Of a DNA stretch of 20,360 nucleotides, positions 17,817 through 20,360 are shown one piece after another; position 1 is the stretch's first letter, and every line of letters starts with the position of its first letter. This stretch comes from Coptodactyla brooksi. Its lineage: Eukaryota; Arthropoda; Insecta; Coleoptera; Scarabaeidae. The notes under the pieces were generated by a model that was not told the DNA's origin, did no database searches, and worked only from the letters and a program-made list of their open reading frames with translations. Where the stretch lies: positions 1-20,360 of the forward strand of contig JAWQRM010000701.1 of NCBI GenBank assembly GCA_033557675.1, in the 5' to 3' direction. The translations under genes were made by a program, and so were the position numbers.

Positions 17817-18193
17817 GATCGGAAACCTGGTGAAGCTGTCAATACCCACTGCTATCACCAACAACTGATCAAATTGCACAAAGAGATGACAAGCTGATTT
17901 TTCTCCACGACAACGTACCGTTGTACACGTCAACAATGGTCCGAAACTACTTGGAGACACTCAACTGGGAGGTGCTACCCCATCCCGCTTATTCACCAGA
18001 CCTAGCCCCTTCCAACTACCACCTGTTTTCGTCGATGGGCCAAGCACTCGCTGAGCAGCACTTCGATTCTTATGAAGACGTCCGAACATGGCTTGATGAG
18101 TGGTTTGCATCGAAAGAAAAGGATGTTTTTGAAAAGGCTAAAAGTTTCTATAGAAATACCGAAAAACACTTCTATCAATTACATAAAATATAG
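17817..18193 (+). pseudogene. mariner (DD34D) transposase C-terminal fragment
   Basis: The first frame reads RKPGEAVNTHCYHQQLIKLH, similar to mariner LLKPGETV...YRQQLIKL. After a small deletion and frame change the next reads DKLIFLHDNVPLYTSTMV, then YLETLNWEVLPHPAYSPDLA, then LAEQHFDSYEDVRTWLDEWF, ending with a TAG at 18191-18193. The second catalytic Asp (LHDN) is present. The third position, 34 residues later, reads APSN where active mariners have APSD, so the catalytic triad is broken. The N-terminal two thirds are absent. No terminal repeats were found, so it is a decayed remnant. Confidence 0.85.
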
Positions 18194-18990
18194 TGCAGTG
18201 AAATTTTACGGAAATTAATTAAAAAATAACAAATTATGTCCAAAATATAGGTTGACTGTAGAAATACTGGACACACTGCGGGTGATGCATATAAAGCTTT
18301 TTAATTGCTGTCAGCGCGTGAAAGTTTCACGGTACAAAAATTTATTATGTGAAAGCATGGTTTACAATTCGCCTTAATTAAAATGGCAATTTTGGTGAGT
18401 TTACTATGAAATTTCATTTAGGTAAAAGTTTTTTGCTATTAAATGCTTTCTGGTAGATAAACTTTATCTTATCATCAAAGCTTAATTAGAAATATGTTAA
18501 CATAAATTTAGAAGAAAGTATATACAATGTGTGTAATAAATAACAAAAATACAAATTCCTCATGCTGTAATAAATAACGAAGTACAATAGCGTGACTAAA
18601 AGATTTCGAAGATAAAATTCCATACAAGCGAAAGCTCGGTAAAGTATTGTGACCAACTCTGTGATTTTGACATAATAAGATGTGGAATCAGTATGAATGA
18701 AGTTTTGCAAAGTAGATCTATATTTAATACGTGCGCATACAATATGTATTTGGATCAAAAAATGAAAATGATTGGAAAAAGTTCACGATCTTAGTTAACA
18801 GATTAAAGTTGATAAATGTTTAGGAGAAAAACAGTCAATATTTTATGCCTCCCTGCTGTTTAAGCCGACATCATTCGATATTTTTCGTGCAATAATTGTA
18901 CGGTAGCTATTTCAGCATAATTTTTGAGTGTGTTATGTAACTGTACCAAGGCCATAATGAAAGTTGCCAATCGCATCTACTCCCACAAAA
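18194..18990. other. Intergenic region upstream of gene 2
   Basis: No gene is recognised. The reverse-strand 90-residue frame at 18486-18758 lacks any recognisable feature. The last 150 bases (18841-18990) are moderately GC-richer and form the likely proximal promoter of gene 2, but no specific site can be named. Confidence 0.5.
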
Positions 18991-18995
18991 GTCTG

Positions 18996-19030
18996 TATAT
19001 AAACATCCGTGAAGATCCACGAAATCAGAA
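18996..19030 (+). promoter_or_regulatory. Core promoter of gene 2 (TATA box and initiator)
   Basis: TATATAAA lies at 18996-19003 and TCAGAA at 19025-19030. The A at 19027 sits 31 bases after the first T of the TATA box, the classic spacing for an arthropod TCAGT-type initiator. The predicted 5' UTR is 55 bases to the ATG at 19082. This is the better of the two promoters in the window. Confidence 0.75.
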
Positions 19031-19081
19031 CACTTCGAATCTTAGACACACAACCAGTTTAATACACCAAACGCATAGATA

Positions 19082-19087
19082 ATGAAG
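19082..19087 (+). CDS. Gene 2 exon 1 coding part (Met-Lys)
   Basis: ATGAAG is followed by the weak donor GTGGTT at 19088. Reading on without splicing meets a stop after eight more codons, so splicing is needed. Joining to acceptor TTCTTCAG at 19375 gives a perfect signal peptide, and the two-codon exon matches gene 1. Confidence 0.8.
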
Positions 19088-20076
19088 GTGGTTATACACT
19101 CCTGTTTGTAAAAATTGCAACGCCATGAAGGAGTCATACGATTGGGCTAAAATTTACAGCAAGTGCAAAGTAGGATGTGCTCTTCAAATGATTAGAAATT
19201 CAGAGTTATACTTTTGCTTTGTAAATTTAATCGTTTATTTGTATCAATAGATGTTGGTTGTGGCATTAATTCCATTCGATTCTGATGCATCCTACATGGC
19301 GTTGCAATTTTTACAAACAGGAGTATATATGGAAATTTACCTGATATATGTAACGTAAAGTATGATTTTCTTCAGGTACTGGTTTTAATAATTGCCATCA
19401 GTGCAATTGTAATAGCGGAACCACCGGTACAAAGCAGTCGATACCTTTCGAATTCCAGGACGCACGATAGCGTTCCTTCCTTACAATATGGCAGTCCATC
19501 CCAGTATAATCCCTCCTCTAGCCAATACGAAGTCCAATCTCAATATGGTTCAGCGTTATCTCAACCGATTGTTCCTGCGTCCCAATATGGTGTTCCATCC
19601 CAGCACAGCATTCCTTCTACACAGTATAATGCCCCATCAAGTCATTACGGTACTCCAGGAAGCTACAGCAAACAGTTATCAAATGACGATGATTACTCTG
19701 TAAGAAGGTCATGGTCAATAGTATTCGCTTACTTATAAAGTAGTAATTGTAGGAACCAGCCAATTATAACTTTCAATATGATGTTCAAGAACAGCACGAT
19801 GGAATTAATTTCGGTCATGGAGAAGCTCGACAAGGAGACGCCGTCCAAGGAAAATATTACGTCTCCCTTCCCGACGGTAGAACGCAAACAGTCGAATATA
19901 CAGCTGACGCACACGGATACCAGCCACGAATTACTTATGAACAAATGAAGAATTTGTATGCTTCCCATCATGCATCATCAGCCAACAGCGGACACGTAAA
20001 TGGTGGATATACCGCGAGTCAATACTCTGATGCGGGAGCGTCCGCTCATGGATACACCCAACAAAATGGATACTAG
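19082..20076 (+). CDS. Gene 2: pro-resilin-like cuticle protein with RR chitin-binding domain (3 exons)
   Basis: Coding sequence join(19082..19087, 19376..19699, 19753..20076), 217 residues, introns phase 0 at the same positions as in gene 1. Signal peptide is residues 1-16 (MKVLVLIIAISAIVIA); the mature start is EPPVQSSRYL. Residues 27-110 are rich in Ser, Gln, Tyr and Pro, with repeated QYG(S/V)PSQ and QYNxPS-like units. They lack the poly-glycine block of gene 1. Residues 111-174 form the Rebers-Riddiford chitin-binding domain (NFGHGEARQGD, GKYYVSLPDGR, VEYTAD, GYQPRITYEQ), matching gene 1 at 43 of 64 residues by my count. A 43-residue tail rich in Ser, His, Gly and Tyr ends in QQNGY. Role: secreted, chitin-bound structural cuticle protein. 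The less glycine-rich linker suggests a different stiffness from gene 1, which is inference. The donor of intron 1 (GTGGTT) is weak. Confidence 0.87.
19095..19327. mobile_element. MITE with 30-base terminal inverted repeats inside gene 2 intron 1
   Basis: Perfect 30-base inverted repeats lie at 19098-19127 and 19295-19324, starting ACTCCTGTTTGTAAAAATTG and ending in CGCCATG. TA dinucleotides at 19095-19096 and 19326-19327 fit a TA target duplication around a 229-base element (19097-19325). No coding capacity. TIR form and TA target suggest a Tc1/mariner-type non-autonomous element. Removing it with one TA leaves a 57-base intron. Confidence 0.88.
19376..19699 (+). CDS. Gene 2 exon 2: signal peptide and Ser/Gln/Tyr-rich linker
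   Basis: 108 codons, residues 3-110, beginning VLVLIIAISAIVIA and ending SNDDDYS. The DDYS end parallels the YDDQS end of gene 1 exon 2. The donor is GTAAGA at 19700. Tyr recurs about every 8-12 residues in QYG or QYN contexts. It has more Ser and Gln and less Gly than gene 1. Confidence 0.9.
19753..20076 (+). CDS. Gene 2 exon 3: RR chitin-binding domain and tail
   Basis: 108 codons including TAG at 20074-20076, after acceptor TTGTAG. It encodes EPANYNFQYDVQEQHDGINF and the rest of the domain, then a tail starting MKNLYASHHASSANSG. Intron 2 (19700-19752) is 53 bases, near the lower limit for insect introns. It has no clear polypyrimidine tract. Confidence 0.93.
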   Translation, partial: EPANYNFQYDVQEQHDGINFGHGEARQGDAVQGKYYVSLPDGRTQTVEYTADAHGYQPRITYEQMKNLYASHHASSANSGHVNGGYTASQYSDAGASAHGYTQQNGY

Positions 20077-20085
20077 TATCATATA

Positions 20086-20091
20086 AATAAA
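20086..20091 (+). terminator. Probable polyadenylation signal of gene 2
   Basis: AATAAA starts 10 bases after the stop codon, giving a very short 3' UTR of perhaps 25-40 bases. AT-rich sequence at 20137-20165 has near-variants (AATATA, AATACA) that could serve as a later site. Confidence 0.5.
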
Positions 20092-20321
20092 CTCGACTTG
20101 TTGCATAGTTGCATAGTTCTATATCTGTAAGAGTTGATATAAATATATTTATATTTTTATAATACACATGTTTTTTAATTCATAATAAGTAGCTGTTACA
20201 TATTACATAATATACTGCTTGATGATATAATCGAAACTCCATTTTATTAACACACTCGTGAGTTCAGATTTAAATGTATTTGTATTTGCAATGTTTTGAA
20301 AACTGGAAGGTAGACAGCAGC

Positions 20322-20324
<3 letters not shown>
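20092..20324. other. Region downstream of gene 2
   Basis: AT-rich DNA with no recognised gene. It probably includes the gene 2 cleavage site in its first tens of bases. Confidence 0.5.

Positions 20325-20360
<36 letters not shown>
20325..20360. repeat. TA microsatellite at window end
   Basis: A pure TA run of at least 36 bases continues to the end of the window, so its full length is unknown. Confidence 0.95.

Noticed and set aside
19488..19703. 71-residue plus-strand frame in exon 2 of gene 2
   Set aside because: It is out of frame with the clear signal peptide and Tyr-rich linker of gene 2 and has no features of its own.
1..20360. CRISPR array, tRNA, rRNA or bacterial operon
   Set aside because: No regularly spaced repeats, tRNA cloverleaf sequences or prokaryotic gene spacing were seen. 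The window is clearly insect nuclear DNA.

Overview
The window is AT-rich genomic DNA from an insect. It carries two tandem, same-strand genes for secreted cuticle proteins of the pro-resilin-like class, with a Rebers-Riddiford chitin-binding domain. The rest is non-coding DNA filled with decayed transposable elements: two non-LTR retrotransposon lineages, two Tc1/mariner lineages, a small terminal-inverted-repeat element and a long foldback element. Nothing bacterial or viral is seen. The mix would fit a hymenopteran, but the order is not proven by the sequence.

Gene 1 (+) runs from a TATA box at 737 to a polyA signal at 12685. Its coding sequence is join(859..864, 1042..1317, 11997..12260), 181 residues. 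The first exon holds only Met-Lys. The second gives the rest of the signal peptide and a QYGAP/glycine-rich linker. The third gives the chitin-binding domain and a Gly/Tyr tail. Intron 2 is about 10.7 kb. It contains antisense LINE debris at about 2000-3660 and 5405-7290, a CpG-dense stretch at about 4220-4640 that may be regulatory, and three diverged tandem repeat units at about 10831-11940.

The intergenic stretch (about 12706-18990) holds a deleted mariner of the DD41D type (13913-14735, antisense), a directly repeated segment (15286-15655), a foldback element bounded by TA microsatellites (16840-17381) and a mariner DD34D C-terminal fragment (17817-18193) whose last catalytic Asp is replaced.

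Gene 2 (+) has a clear TATA box and initiator (18996-19030). Its coding sequence is join(19082..19087, 19376..19699, 19753..20076), 217 residues. Exon layout and intron phases are identical to gene 1, and the chitin-binding domains match at 43 of 64 residues by my count, so the genes are tandem duplicates. Its second intron is only 53 bp, and its first was probably 57 bp before a 229-bp element entered it. Both products should be secreted into cuticle, bind chitin through the C-terminal domain and contribute flexible Tyr-rich segments. I found no convincing novel system. The most useful leads are the intron contrast between the paralogues, a possible short gene 1 isoform lacking the chitin-binding domain, the element next to the gene 2 splice donor, and the CpG-dense intronic block.
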